Shown one piece after another: positions 34,010 to 47,481 of a stretch of DNA of 64,000 bases. The stretch comes from Isoperla grammatica (taxonomy: Eukaryota > Arthropoda > Insecta > Plecoptera > Perlodidae): contig OX246741.1 in assembly GCA_945910005.1 (NCBI GenBank), positions 41,155,180 through 41,219,179 of the forward strand. Direction: 5' to 3'. Below the pieces are notes generated by a model, which ran no database searches, was not told the origin of the DNA, and saw only the letters and a program-made list of their open reading frames with translations. The translations under genes and the position numbers were made by a program. How positions within the stretch are numbered: the stretch's first letter is position 1; every line of letters begins with the position of its first letter.

Positions 34010-37000
34010 CAGGATGAAAACAATGTGTGTAAAAGCAAGACAAATAGCCACATTATATCAATGCTAGTAATACTGACGATGACGGGGAGGCTGTCTGTGA
34101 ACTACTCAGACAATTGTGTTATAGAAAGGCAACGTATAAAACAGGTCATCCCCCTGCGGACCCACTGATGAAGATTACAACAACCCAATAATAACAACAA
34201 TCTTCGCGATAGCCCCCCTCCCACTCTACCCGACAATACTTGCTAATGCAATTAATGACAATAATCGCGCCCCAATGCTAATGTTGTTGCCTACGGGCTG
34301 GATAGCCCACCTAGTGACGTCATCCGCTCTCAATCCACTTGACTATCAATAGCGGCGATCTGGGTTGAGTGAGGCTACGCCACAGGGTGAGGTAACTACG
34401 CCACTGGACATGAGCGACGTCATGCACGGAGCACAATTATTGTGTAATTATTACAGATTAGAAAAAACAATCGCGTGTTATAACATCGTAATAAAAACTG
34501 TGTTACCGTGTTAATTGAAATCAGGTACTCGATGAAGATGCTGGCTGGGTTTTCCTTCTCACCGGCCATGAAATGCGCATGTATTATATTAATAACTACC
34601 TATAATTAATGAACGCTTTTAGTATTACATAGTTATGTAGCGTTGCATTTAGATTTGAAACATGTGAGGTGGCCGGTTGGGTGGAAATGTGTGCCCTTAT
34701 GACTTATTGTGGATACATAGTTGCACTGCTCCATCTATAGCAAAAACTGGTGATTGTTAAACCGATAAAAAATATATAATGGGAGTAAATACACATCAAG
34801 CAAGTTAGTAAAGAAATGATTTAATCATTTAATTGAGATAAGAGATTGAAGGTCTTAAAGTGTTATGGAAAAAGGTTATAATTTAAAATTGAATAACTGT
34901 TGACAAAAACACAGGCTGGTTATCTTCAAGCGCCTATGCCCTTCTTTAGTGGATGTGGACCACTACGGCAAAATGTGCTCGAATAGGTCTAAAGATACAG
35001 TTTAGGTGGTCAAGAGTACAATCAAGTCCGAAAAATCGGTGTTAAAAACATAATTGATGGAAATAACAGAATAAGATTATTGATTTGTATTCACACGATT
35101 GAGAAAATGTGATTTTCATTGCCGTAAATAATTACAATCCTGTTTCGTTTTGATAGCTTTGACTTTATTAGAGTTCATAGCAAAGAAAGTTTCTGATTGA
35201 CACGTCACACATTTTAATACAACCTATAGCATCAGGCATCGAGTCTACTTATATTGGAAGCAGGAAAACGAGTATGTTCCAGTACAACCCAAAACAACAG
35301 CCTACCAATACTTCTCGCACCAACATACTCTTTTACAATGCAATAGTTGTACTATTAAATCTACTACTATTGTACTATTAAAGAAAATCGCTTTTCTTTT
35401 TAGTAATCGAACGAATTTAGCCTGCACGAATGTGACAAAGTGTAAAATAAGCTACATCTATACACCTTAGTACAAAAGTACAAACTAAGGATTGCATGAA
35501 CGAAGTCTCACTTCTTGTAACCAGCAAAAAACAAAATAGCACTTTTTGCAACGTCAGTTGCGCGTGGTTTGGACTAGGTCTCTTCCGCTGAGTTTAGTTT
35601 GTTGGTAACTTTTAACAAATAGGTACTTTATAAAGATAAACCACGTAAATCTCTGTTCCAACCTCCAACTATGTCGTGTTAAGGGGTAATATGCCACAAA
35701 ACGGTTTATGGTCGGAATTGTTAATCTTCATTCTGTTCCTGTCTCTTAACTAAATTAATAAACAAAATTAATTGTTGTCATTACGTGTCTGGAAACGGTA
35801 AAATTAGCTAAAGCACGAGCGACTAAAATGTATTTATTAATTAAAATAATATAAATTTATTATTATAGATATACATAATCAATATCATGTAGTGTTATTA
35901 GTATTGTGATTGTAATGTATGCCAAGCGAGTAGGTATGTTCACAATTAAATAAAAAGTTAAGGCATACACTCTCACACTACTTTTATCACATAATAATAA
36001 AAATAAAGAATAAATTAAAAATTGAAAATGTATTTATCTATTCAAACAATACAAATTAACAATCATTAGAATTCTTACACAGTGAAAAATGAGTATTTGT
36101 GTTATTTACTTTTATATTTTATGAAAGGCCTTTAACACTCTCACGACATACAACGTAGTGAAATAATACAACGTGTTTCTGAAGATTTACATCAGTTGTT
36201 CGTGTTACTTTACTTGTAGAGTTTGTAGAGTTCTGTCCACATCAAATAAAAATGATAGTAGGAAGTGAAACTGTTTTTCTAACAATGATAAATACCCCTT
36301 AGCTCCGTCTGTGTTGGAGGGGTGACGAGAGTTCGGGTTGAGCGATCACTTCCTTTTTGCCAATCGTTAAATCACTCAGTCAACCGTTCATTTTCATGTT
36401 CGTCATTTAATTTTTTAATCACCCGTTCGACTATTGATCGAAAGTTGCACCATCTGGACATGGATCGATCGAGCTATTGCGAGACCGCAATATGAGGAAA
36501 CCTTTCAAAACATAATCAACGTTTTTTCCGCGAGGCGAGCAGGATCGATTGGCAACTTTTTTTAAATTCTAAAACGGAACAATCGGCGTTGACAAAAGAT
36601 CGGGGATATTCGTGACGACGTTTTCAATGCGTCTAAGAAGTCGGGTCTGATTTAATTGTTTGAAGGGGAATGAACGCTTGAGGACGTTTGTCCGCAAACA
36701 AATAAGCTCTTTGGGAAAGATGAAAAACTACCAGGAAGGAAGGTGAAAAAATAATTGGGGCACTCTTGCATGGGGACACAAAGAATTAGCGACGGCAACA
36801 GTTTTTGCAGGAAGAACAGTTTTTAATTGACAACAAGTAACAATATGCAATTTAAAATGCCACAGGGAAGGGAACGCTCACCTTGAAAATCATTTATTGT
36901 TGATTAGAAGGGTCTTAAATTTTCGTTTTTTAATATTAAATTTCATATTTCATTTTCCCCTTTATAACATGTTTTTAGTGTTTTATAGTCTTATATAAAC

Positions 37001-39390
37001 ACGTTGAATGTTATAAGGAACTTTTTAAAATAAAAGGTGCGCCCTGCATTCTCCTTTTCAATGTTTTTAATTTACTCCCTTTTAAAGCTATAGTTATTAA
37101 TTTGTTTAATAGTATCGTTTTGTATTGTTATCATTCTTCTAATATAATGTGAACAGCAATATTTATTTTCAACTTTGTTAATCCGTAGCATACTCACTCA
37201 ACGGTAGCATGCTTTATAATTGAGATCGATAGAAATGAAGAAGACAAATTAAAATCGGTTCTTGTTAATCTCAAAAACTAGCCTAAAATCAAAACATTTC
37301 CCCATTTGATTACAAGGTTTCACAAAAGTAATATTTACCCTTCACTAACAACCGACTACAGACAGAATATATTTCTATGGTTGCACGGATGATATAATTC
37401 TGAGAAACCTCAAATTGCTCGAACACGGCGCGGTCAAAACTAGCTTTTAAAACAACAAGTTATTAATTACCTAAACACTAACGTGTTGTTATGAACGCTA
37501 GAAAACATCTACTGCCCAGGGCTGCTCAAAGGGTTGAGTCCGTGTTCCACGCTCTATATAGACGAAAATGATTCGGTGAGGAAGTGAACTGATGGTTTCA
37601 GTGTAAAATACTGTAACATGTAGATTATGTATTTTTTTCTTAATCATACCATTGATTTGTGCTGAACTAACGAAGATTCAAACACCTAAGAAATCCATGC
37701 GTACATCAGAGACGAGGAAATACATATCCACGCCCTACGCACTTACGTTTGCGCAGATAAACGTGCATTAGGACGCTTTAGCATTAGACACAGGCTAATG
37801 TTTGAGTTTATGTCATCTTTCTTTCCCTCCAGAGTTACATCCCAACCGCAACACTGACAGTAGGGCCACGAGTGTTTGAGTACCGCAAAACTAATTTTAC
37901 AAATTTTAAACACGCCGTCAATGATTTGTCAGATAACCAATATATTCACCGTGGTATTTTCATATACACACCACACCACCAATAACCGTACCAACTCAAA
38001 GGTGGAGGAATATTTTCTGTCGATTCCTGACGTTCTTGACCAGAGGATGAGGACGGGTGGAGGGGGTGGAGGGGGGGGGGGATGTGTCAGTAAAAACACC
38101 TGTAGCTTTGTCCCACGCCACGAGTGTTCAGGCACATTAACATAGTCTCCTCCGGTTCGAACACCAAGCTCAGCTGGTAATGCTGTAGGTAAGGCCACCA
38201 ACGCATCATCAGATGAAGACTGTCTATTTACGATGCAGCGTATCCCTCTAATTGGATGGATACCCAAGCACAGCGCATGCACAGGTTAAAGGCGAACACA
38301 AGAGATGCAGTTGGGTGGGTACGAACACAGACGAGACTTTTAATCACAGGCTGCGAGGAAGATTGATATCAAATTAGGAAACTAGACTGTATAACATGCC
38401 GGAAGACATGTGTAATAAATTAATCAGGGTATAAGACATTCTTTATCAGATCAACCCTTTGCTTTGTGCGCTTGCTTCAAATGGGGGCTTTCTTTATTAT
38501 TACCAAACGATTGTGGGACGCAATGGTATAGCCCTGTCAAAGAGGCTGAACCAAGAAGAATGAATTATGAGAAAAGAGGTTAAGAGTTTACATCTCATCT
38601 GTTCGTTCATTAAATCCTTTCACCACTATATTATTTATTGTTTTAACAGTTTGTAACTTTCAACCAATAACACAATGTCTTCAATTCCAAATGAGTATTC
38701 AGTAAAGAAACCAAATTCCATTTGCGAATGTTTGAAATAGCTTGTCATTTTGTATTACATAAATTATCAGGACACAATCAAAATTTTGTTATTGATTTTG
38801 GATATTTCACCATTTTAATAAAATATCTGCGCGTATGAAACTTTTAACTGCTTGATCACTGGCTGCAATTTATAGTAAGCCTATTCAAATGGAAATTGAT
38901 TCATCTCATTTATATCTATACCCAATCAAGGGCTAAGGCCCACTGGCTCAGTATAGTGCAGTGCAAACATATGATACTCTAATCCGATAGATATAGATCT
39001 TCCAAACTGGTAATTGTTTACAGAAATCTGTTTTATCTTTTTATAATGCAAGTTGAATTCAAATTTTAATTGGCTGTATGCCCTCACTTATCACATTATG
39101 CTGTTGTAGAGTACAGGTTAATGCAGATAACAATAACGTATTTTTAATTACTAAACTATAGGTGTGTGAAACTATGCAGGTGGCGCAACGGAGAACTCAA
39201 AACGAGCCGTGGCTCATAGGAGAATACAAAAGAACAAATAAAAAGTAGAGAAATAATTTAAATCACGACCTGAGCTGGACAGAGCATGGATTGACATGGG
39301 TGGCCCGATCAATATCAAATCAAGGAAAGAAAACTTTTTTCAAAAACTCGAATTCGAAAACGTGTCTTGTTCTTTCTTTATGCGCGCGCG
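34010..39390. other. long non-coding stretch
   Basis: No gene recognised. 35.8-37.2 kb is especially AT-rich. A G-rich segment with an 11-G run lies at 38058-38081, and the two frames across it (37876-38145 plus, 37929-38282 minus) read it as poly-Gly or poly-Pro. Confidence 0.4.
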
Positions 39391-39392
39391 CA

Positions 39393-39393
39393 T

Positions 39394-39457
<64 letters not shown>
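39393..39457 (+). repeat. (GA)n microsatellite
   Basis: About 32 GA units, preceded by a short GC dinucleotide run (TGCGCGCGCGC). Confidence 0.97.
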
Positions 39458-39460
<3 letters not shown>

Positions 39461-39604
39461 CCCACCGACTCCTGACAACTGTAAAATCTAGCTCTCTTAT
39501 CTGATTTAAACAATATTGAAAAAGTTCAACCCGAACAACCCTTTCTATTGTCGAAACTAAATCATGCACGTAACAATTACGGTGTACGCCCCATGTACGA
39601 GTAC

Positions 39605-40331
39605 GACCTACTCGTGACGTAGGCTACACGCTTCATGGAGATACGATAGCGCATACAGTATAGGCAGCAATATAGGACCTACTCGTGACGTAGGCTACAC
39701 GCTTCATGGAGATACGATAGCGCATACAGTATAGGCAGCAATATAGGACCTACTCGTGACGTAGGCTACACGCTTCATGGAGATACGATAGCGCTCCGGT
39801 CAGCAACATAGGACCTACTCGTGACGTAGGCTACACGCTTCATGGAGATACGATAGCGCTCCGGTCAGCAACATAGGACCTACTCGTGACGTAGGCTACA
39901 CGCTTCATGGAGATACGATAGCGCTCCGGTCAGCAACATAGGACCTACTCGTGACGTAGGCTACACGCTTCATGGAGATACGATAGCGCTCCGGTCAGCA
40001 ACATAGGACCTACTCGTGACGTAGGCTACACGCTTCATGGAGATACGATAGCGCTCCGGTCAGCAACATAGGACCTACTCGTGACGTAGGCTACACGCTT
40101 CATGGAGATACGATAGCGCTCCGGTCAGCAACATAGGACCTACTCGTGACGTAGGCTACACGCTTCATGGAGATACGATAGCGCTCCGGTCAGCAACATA
40201 GGACCTACTCGTGACGTAGGCTACACGCTTCATGGACATACGATAGCGCTCCGGTCAGCAACATAGGACCTACTCGTGACGTAGGCTACACGCTTCATGG
40301 AGATACGATAGCGCTCCGGTCAGCAACATAC
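39605..40331 (+). repeat. 71/65-bp satellite array, 11 units
   Basis: GACCTACTCGTGACG starts at 39605 and 39676 (two 71-bp units with GCGCATACAGTATAGG), then from 39747 at strict 65-bp spacing (39812, 39877 and on to 40267; nine units with GCGCTCCGGTCAGC). The units look almost identical; one GGAGATA to GGACATA change is visible near 40235. Each unit has CCTAC...GTAGG arms and a TGACGT core. Confidence 0.96.
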
Positions 40332-40344
40332 GACCTACAGGACC

Positions 40345-43300
40345 AACCCATCAAGTAAGTCAAGTTGCATTTGAGAAACAAAGTAAATTACTGTGATCAC
40401 TTGTTATTTAGATATGCGAACCTCCCCTGGGGTAGATATTAGCCTGTCAGCAAGTAGGCTTTGGCTTACTGCCTAAAAATAATTCCTGGACCCAACGAAG
40501 ATAATTTTCATGAAGTTTGAAATTTAGAAGCAATCTTGAATTAGAGCATCCTATGTTATCGGAATATGGTTTAATTATGGATTCACTTATTTTTCTTTTG
40601 GTCGATTTTAAAGTAGGTTTTAATTTCAATTTCATTAGAAGTAAAAATCCATTTAGAAATCCGTTTCTGGAAAATCGTTTGAACTAACATATTAATTGCA
40701 TTGTGTTTTAAAATTGTAATTAATTTCTGTTATTCGGGTGGTCGTACAGCGGTAACGTTTCTTTGGAATAAGTATAAATCAGAAAATAATTCTGCAAAAG
40801 AGTTCGGTTCATAGACTATTAAAAGCCGGGCCCCCAATTAATGATGGCTACGACAGAGCTCGCGGTATGGGATAGACATTTCGCTGTCTAGCATAGTAGT
40901 TCCATGTTGTGGACCAACATATTCTACTCGAGCGCTAACTAAATGATTTACTTTGTTGATGAAAAGAACGAAAATGCTACGTTCTGCCACTCCGGGAAAA
41001 ACAACAAACCCGCCCAACCAGAGCAATGGTAACAGTTTTTGGTTGTTTCAATCAATGTGGTTTGTCAGCGTAGCTAATGTACTTGCAAATACGTCCAGCA
41101 GAAAGCGCTAGGGTTTCTTTGTAAGCCAATTTGCAGCACCGATCATCTACCAGATGCATGATCTAATAAAATATTGTTAGATCATATACCAGATGGGATC
41201 CAATAGGACGAACCACGCCTTATGTATGCTATGTTCAATTGAATCAATTAAAATGTTATTATTATTCAAATTGTATTATTTTATTGGTTTACACTTTAGA
41301 ATATGTGTTACGTTTAGCAATAGAAAGATACACAATATCAACCCTATTTACGATCGTGGTAGTATAGGTAGGCCTATACTCATCCTGCCATCTTTCAATT
41401 ATCGGATACAGGACGTATCATGTAGAATGTAGATTATAGCGAACTAACATACACCAAAGAGTGGCATGGGATGGGGGTATTTCCAAATGATTCGTACATT
41501 TTTGGGAGAATGTGTTTAAAGTAAGAGCACGAAGATAAAACACGTGTAACATTCCCCTAAGTTGTTTGTGTTATGTGTATATTTTGAAATCTCTTTGCCT
41601 TAACCATCAATTATCCTATTCAACTGGCCTCATTTTCCCATGTACATTATATATTAAACATATGAATTATGACTTCCTTAGTTTCCATCTTGCAAGATGC
41701 AACCTACCCATTTGAAGGGAATGAACTGTTACAAGACACAGTGGATGGACACAAACGCCTACAAGAATATTTTAATTGGACCAACTAAACTCTAACTAAA
41801 GCAACAAGATCCATGAGGACCTATTTCCGAGTTAAGGGCGTACCCGCTACTTAACATACGATCGAAACCATCCGAACCCTGTATTTATTCCTCCCGACAA
41901 ACAGATCGAAGAAGGTCGATTGATCGAATCGAGTTCGAGACCGCGATACTTCCTGAATCGTGATTGAAGATGCAGCTTCTTGTTTTCTGCACGATACGAA
42001 CTGAATACAAATAAGAGAAAAGAATTTCGTCCAGCGCCGACTAACATAACAGTACTGCAAAGACAATGGACACAATGACGACTGAATGGTTGAAAGAAAG
42101 AAAATAACACGATCTAGTCGATTTGGAATTGATGTCAAAAATTCACAGGACAATGATGTAATCAAACAACTTTATTTAAACAAAAAATGGCATTATAAAC
42201 TATATTTTATTCAAGTTTAATACAGGAGTAATAGCGCTAATCAACTGATTGCTAACTTGCTTGAACCGGATCATATCTCACAAGAATTTGAAAAGCCGTT
42301 TACTAGAGTAGGTGTAACAACTAATTTAGATTTATTTTAAAAAAATGTTTTTTTAGCACACATTTTTATTTTGGTCACACTACTGTTTTACCACAAAAGG
42401 TCCTGTATTAGAAAATATAAATTTAAAAATGTATGGTTTATGCACTAACTCATGATAACGTGTTATTTTTATCACAGTAAATACGATTTTTAGATTATTA
42501 AAACGCTAGAAATTGAGGAAATGAAATTACTGTTCGGTTCAATGTACGAAGCCATGAGATGAACTAAAGAGAGTAATCTGAGAGAGAAATTGGTGTAAAT
42601 TTATTTGTAACTAGCTGAAAGTTAGCTTCAAAGTGTATACATAGAAAGCTCAAAATTGTTTGCGAAATTAATCAAGATTTGAAGTAATTCGTTACGGTAA
42701 AATGATGTGGCATCCCAAAGATACGTTTGTCAAGTTATAAAAACGGCCAGTGTGAAATTCAACGATCACTACTTTGCAATGTGTATTTGCTTTATTCCTC
42801 TCTTTCCTCAGTATATCACTCGGCTATCCTCTCACATCACCCACTCATCAGATCAGTTCAGACAGTTATGTTCTCCACATAACCTTTGTTCGCAACCGCA
42901 CAATGGCCGAACCAGCAAATTGCCTTAGTTCTGCTTCCTTGTTGTTCTCCACACGGCCCAGCAGGAAGCCCAGAACTAGACGGAGCGACACACATCACAA
43001 AGATGCGATATCGTTCATAATGGCCGACTTCTTTCATCTCTTCGATGTGTGATACTGATAACTAAGAATACAGTTTGAAGGGAATTAAAACACTCAAGAA
43101 CTATCTAGACAAACGATGATGTGCCCAAGTGACGTCATTTCACTTCATTTGCCAGGCAAACTATTCGTACTTTCGTTGATAGTTACCCGATCAAGAGTGG
43201 GTTTCTGCATTCAAAGATATGACACAAATTATTATAGTATTGACTACGATTTTATGCAAAGTACCTTTGGAAAATTACAATTCCATTAATATTTACTATT

Positions 43301-43915
43301 GTATTTAGGTCCAGTCTTACAATGTCCCAATAACTACTTATTCGTCGAATAGCTGGTTTTCTTCATTGGAACCACCAATCAAAACCCTTAAAATCCTCCA
43401 CATAGCTTAATTGCCACAAATAACTTTCTTTTTTAGGAGATTGTAAGACCAACCCTTAGGCTACTTATGCGGTCGTTCTGTCGATGATAAGTTAGCCTCC
43501 CTCCACATGGTGCGAGGAGTAAGTACTTATACATCACACAGACATGCAACCAAGAATTAATGTAACAGCCACTACGCCTTACTATTTTTAATAGTCATTT
43601 CCTCATTATTCGTAACTCTAAAATTGTTGCATTATATACATGAAATTAAAACGCATTATTTTGCAGCGAACGAAAAACTACTCATGTTACGTTCTATAAA
43701 TTTATGTCTCGTTATTTTGACTTCAAAATATTAAAATCTCCATTATGACATTTTGGTTTTTAGTTTAATTGATGATAAGAAAAACCTGTATAAATCTCGT
43801 CGTAACGTTATAATTTATATCAATAAAACTTATCATTGTCTTTACAACGCAAATCTAAGAAACTGTGCATACTGCAATCTTTGTCGGTTTTAGGTTTTCT
43901 AATACGCAAATACAT
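40345..43915. other. non-coding stretch, nothing recognised
   Basis: Frames at 40838-41026, 41847-42165 and 42707-43052 were read. The last begins with a hydrophobic leader-like stretch (MQCVFALFLSFLSISLG) but has no further support. Confidence 0.4.
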
Positions 43916-44010
43916 ACACATTTTTTTTTTTTTTTTTTTACATTTCTAGCTTTGAAATTCCAAACTTGAACTGTGAAACTACCAACATCTTTTCTTTCTT
44001 AATTTTTCAG

Positions 44011-44112
44011 CGGCCGGTGTACCTACAACATTGTTACTTTAACCCTCTCTGCTTCACGCCATACCATTTCCCCAAAATACGTGCTGCTGATGAACTAGTT
44101 TTATTGTGTTAA
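44011..44112 (+). CDS. possible terminal exon, 33 codons
   Basis: The sequence TTTCTTTCTTAATTTTTCAG ends at 44010, which is a strong acceptor with a further T-run at 43920-43939. It opens a 33-codon frame to a TAA at 44110-44112. An AATAAA follows at 44218-44223, so acceptor, stop and polyadenylation signal line up as a last exon. The frame contains LQHCYFNPLCF. This resembles the allatostatin-C core (CYFNPISCF) but has one residue fewer between the cysteines and carries on for 18 more residues, so I do not call it a neuropeptide. No upstream exon was identified. Confidence 0.2.
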   Translation, partial: RPVYLQHCYFNPLCFTPYHFPKIRAADELVLLC

Positions 44113-44214
44113 AAGTACATATTATACTCGATTCAAGGTGCTAAAGTATTTCCCGTTCATGATCTTTCACTTATCGTTGTTTTCATTCACCGGTAAGGCG
44201 AGCGCATTTGTACC

Positions 44215-44490
44215 GATAAATAAAACATAGCGTTTTATGAGTTCCAACTAAAAATTTTAGGTGTCCGCTGACTTCGTTTCAAAGCTTCTGATTGATCGAA
44301 TTGTCACAGTGAAAACAAAAAGAGGAAACTTAAATATTTAGTTGCAAAGTCATAAGACCGACCATAATCTTGTCGCAATGTCAAATTACCATCCGTGATT
44401 TACTCTACATGATTTGGGGTTTAGGTGAGGATCTGAGTTGTTTGGTGTATCCAAGAGCTTTGGTGTATCTAAGTGCTTTGGTGTATATCG
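44215..44490 (-). mobile_element. dispersed repeat with 18-bp minisatellite, copy 2
   Basis: In complement this repeats 33395-33650 in order, with roughly 75-80% identity by eye. Only about three minisatellite units remain (44432-44488) against twelve in copy 1. The putative polyadenylation signal at 44218 lies inside this repeat. Confidence 0.65.
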
Positions 44491-44503
44491 GTATTATAAC
44501 AAC

Positions 44504-44589
44504 CCCGGGACTAGCATGTTTTCTCCATGGCAACCACTAATCAAAAGCGTTGTTTCCATGGAGAAAACAAGTTAGCCCTGCATCCCGGG
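44504..44589. mobile_element. foldback element, 86 bp
   Basis: The arms CCCGGGACTAGCATGTTTTC and GAAAACAAGTTAGCCCTGCA plus TCCCGGG pair imperfectly, with CTCCATGG/CCATGGAG as a perfect inner stem. It begins 14 bp past the minisatellite end of the 44.2-kb repeat. Confidence 0.5.
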
Positions 44590-45123
44590 CCTAGGCCTAG
44601 CCTACCACGCCCCGTGTACCGGTAGTTACATATCACTCGAGGCAGTGGAAGCGCACTGGCCATGAGTGACAAGAGATACTCCCGAAAGCAGAAAGCAGCG
44701 GAAGTGGCGTCGACTTGTTAGAATACTCTTATTAGCACAATCAGGCGAAGTAAAAGCGGAGGAAGTCAAATGTCACACTATCTCGTTGAATCGCTTTGAA
44801 GAACAAGGAAGCTTTCTAAAGATAGGAAGAAGAATATTGCCGTAGACATTAGTCACAGTTAAGATAAATTTTGCACACACCATCTATGCACTAATGCACC
44901 ACTAATCGTGACGAGTTTATAGCTTTTACGTTATGCAGGATCACCTTTGACTTACGATTACGTGCTTAGTTAAATGATGCGCACATATTTTCTTTTCGAT
45001 TCTCCCGATTGCAAAGTTACAATATTTTCGATTCTCACTCAATTATGAGGCATTTGAACTAAATATTTGGGATCCGGACATTTAGAATGGAAACGTTACG
45101 ACAAAATCCTTTGAGCAAGATGA

Positions 45124-45190
45124 GCCGATGGCGGGACTTGAACCAGGAACCTTCCGAATCCAAATTCCATACATGCCCAGTAGGCACTTC
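45124..45190 (-). repeat. tRNA-related SINE head
   Basis: Minus strand: GGTTCAAGTCCCGCC B-box (plus 45131-45145) preceded by a degenerate anticodon arm and an A-box-like TGCCTACTGGGCATG. The acceptor stem does not pair. Confidence 0.45.
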
Positions 45191-45199
45191 TATAATGAG

Positions 45200-46940
45200 A
45201 TATGATAATGTACAACATGGCTGACGGTTGTGTACTAATGTCACTTTGTAAGTTAAATAACATTGCCGAGGTTTACCCATAAGATTCCTGGCCCACCTAA
45301 TATCACTTTCTAATGCATATTTCATACACTAATTGTGTATAGAAAATTGTTTTTTGATCAGTGTAACCTTACTGCGCACCTAACTGGGGAAGTGGGGGAT
45401 TGGAGTAGGAGAGAGGGGGGGGGGGGTGACTTTGCAAATTACTATTGTTATTGTTATTTATTATTAGTGTTATCATTATTACAATTTATGAAACTCAGAA
45501 TTTTCTTCCGTAAATTCTTACTGCACGCAGTCAACTTTTAGCCGAAATCAATTAATCAATTACAGCCAATCGATCAATCACTGAATTAGAATTCTTCGCC
45601 ATATCAAACATCACCATTGCATTTTCCACTAGTTTGTGTGACCCGCCGCGATAGTAATTGGCTTTTGTTTGAAATGCGTTGACTTGACCTACACTTTACA
45701 GCAGCACAGTTGTTAGCTACTTCAAGGTGATAAACATTGTTTTCTAGAAAACGAGACACTCGACAATAATGAGAAAATAATGTTTCCCTTTGTTCACACA
45801 TAGTTGAACTGAACTACTACCTTGATTTATTTAAATATTATCTCATGTGCCTTGTTAGAAGAGCGAGAGAGAGAGTCCGCCACTCTGCAGAGTTGTGCGT
45901 ACGTGCGCTACTATGACATCACTCTGCAATCATCTCGCCGCCATTTTGTAAACTCGTTTTATTGTTCGCAGCTGATACAGATAGAGTAATGCAACACTAT
46001 AACCAGGACACTGGCCACACAATTAGAGTATATATCCCTAGGTCAATGCCCCTCCCGAAATAATCACCATATCTACACCACACCAGCGGACGTGTACTGA
46101 AACGAGCACGTAACGTAGCGCGTAACGTAGCGCGTACGTAAACCAGCTCGTACGTTACGTTCACTCTAATTATTATTCATCATCGTCGTAATAATTGGCG
46201 AGTGCGAAATAATTATTATGAACACGGGAAACATCAATGCTCATACATGTTTTGTTTTATTACACAGCTGCAGAAACTAACTTGTTAATTACTAAGTAGG
46301 CCATTCACATAAACATGAACATAAGAGCGGTTTGGGTCTCGAAGCTACAATTTAAAATGGATGAAGGTCGCATCACGAAGTGCAAATGTTGTATTCTCAA
46401 ACGTGTTTGACGAGGGCAATGACAGGTCTGTCTGTTGGATTGTTTATAAGGGTGACGTTATTGTATGACCGGTTGCCAAGGCAACACGTTCGGGTAAACT
46501 CGTGCGTGGCCGGACTAACGGTACGAAGTTAGGTTACGTTGTTTCGTAAAGCATTGTGAGCGTTTTGGATGATTCAAGGATGAAATTGTTGCCGTTTTAC
46601 CGGAATCAGCCTTATTGTGTCGTGACAGAATACGAGGCCATTTTGTCTGTATGAATACTGAACGTAAATGAAATTCGTCTACTTTTATGATAATCAAATA
46701 TAAGCAAAAAAAAAATACATTTACGAAAATCAAAATGTAAATGCTTATTCTGAAAATATATTACATCTGACATTGTAAATATTTCTTCAACAGCGGAGTT
46801 GTGAGTAGTTTCAGGTTTATATAAGTAGGGTACAATAGAAGTAAATTACAAGACGATATTTTGATAACTTGAACTAACTTAATATGTATTTCGTGGACAA
46901 GAATCGGCATAGTAAGATTCTAAATTTGAAACAACCATAT
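45200..46940. other. non-coding stretch with a poly-G run
   Basis: No gene seen. A 12-G run lies at 45415-45426. Short repeated GCGCGTAACGTA segments lie at 46110-46140. Confidence 0.4.
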
Positions 46941-46945
46941 CATGA

Positions 46946-47020
46946 CAAGCGTCAACAATATACAAAAAGTACAAGCGTCAACAATATACAAAAAGTACAA
47001 GCGTCAACAATTTTCAAATA
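46946..47020 (+). repeat. 26-bp tandem repeat, three units
   Basis: CAAGCGTCAACAATATACAA followed by AAAGTA starts at 46946, 46972 and 46998. The third unit is diverged. Confidence 0.9.
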
Positions 47021-47177
47021 GTATGTACGTTTCCATCCAACTTTTCTAAATTACGCAACAAAACAATGACAAAGGTAACTACCCGGCTTATACTTATAAC
47101 TTAAAATTGTATATACATTACAGTTACATTCTCTTGGGAAAATATGACTGATATAGCAACGAACATTTCTAACAATA

Positions 47178-47477
47178 GGGCACTAGCAACACCAAAAGAC
47201 AACAATGAAACAAATGAATTGAATCGATGGACAAACAACAAGCTGTCAAAAAATAATTTCGTCTGATTTTGGAAAACAAAACAAAAACAAACAAATACAC
47301 GTACAAAACTTTCACTTAAACGTTGTCTATCATTAAAAGTTTAAAATGGCGAGCAGTTACTATTGCTACACTTGTTTTTATTTCTATGGTTGCTATTTTA
47401 TTATTTTGACAGCTGATGGTTTGTCCATCAGTTCAATTCATTTGTTCCATTGTTGTCTTTCGGTGTTGCTAGTGCCC
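47178..47477. mobile_element. 300-bp MITE with ~80-bp inverted termini and TA flanks
   Basis: The ends GGGCACTAGCAACACC and GGTGTTGCTAGTGCCC are exact complements, and pairing continues with few mismatches for about 80 bp per side. Both sides are flanked by TA, as expected for the Tc1/mariner target. There is no coding capacity. The minus frame at 47428-47664 begins in its right arm and is not taken as a gene. Confidence 0.8.
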
Positions 47478-47481
47478 TATA

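Noticed and set aside
33758..34067. Several 66-97-codon ORFs on both strands
   Set aside because: All are the CTGTA pentanucleotide repeat read in different frames.
39605..40331. CRISPR-like array appearance
   Set aside because: The whole 65-bp unit is repeated with no variable spacer, and the context is eukaryotic. It is a satellite.
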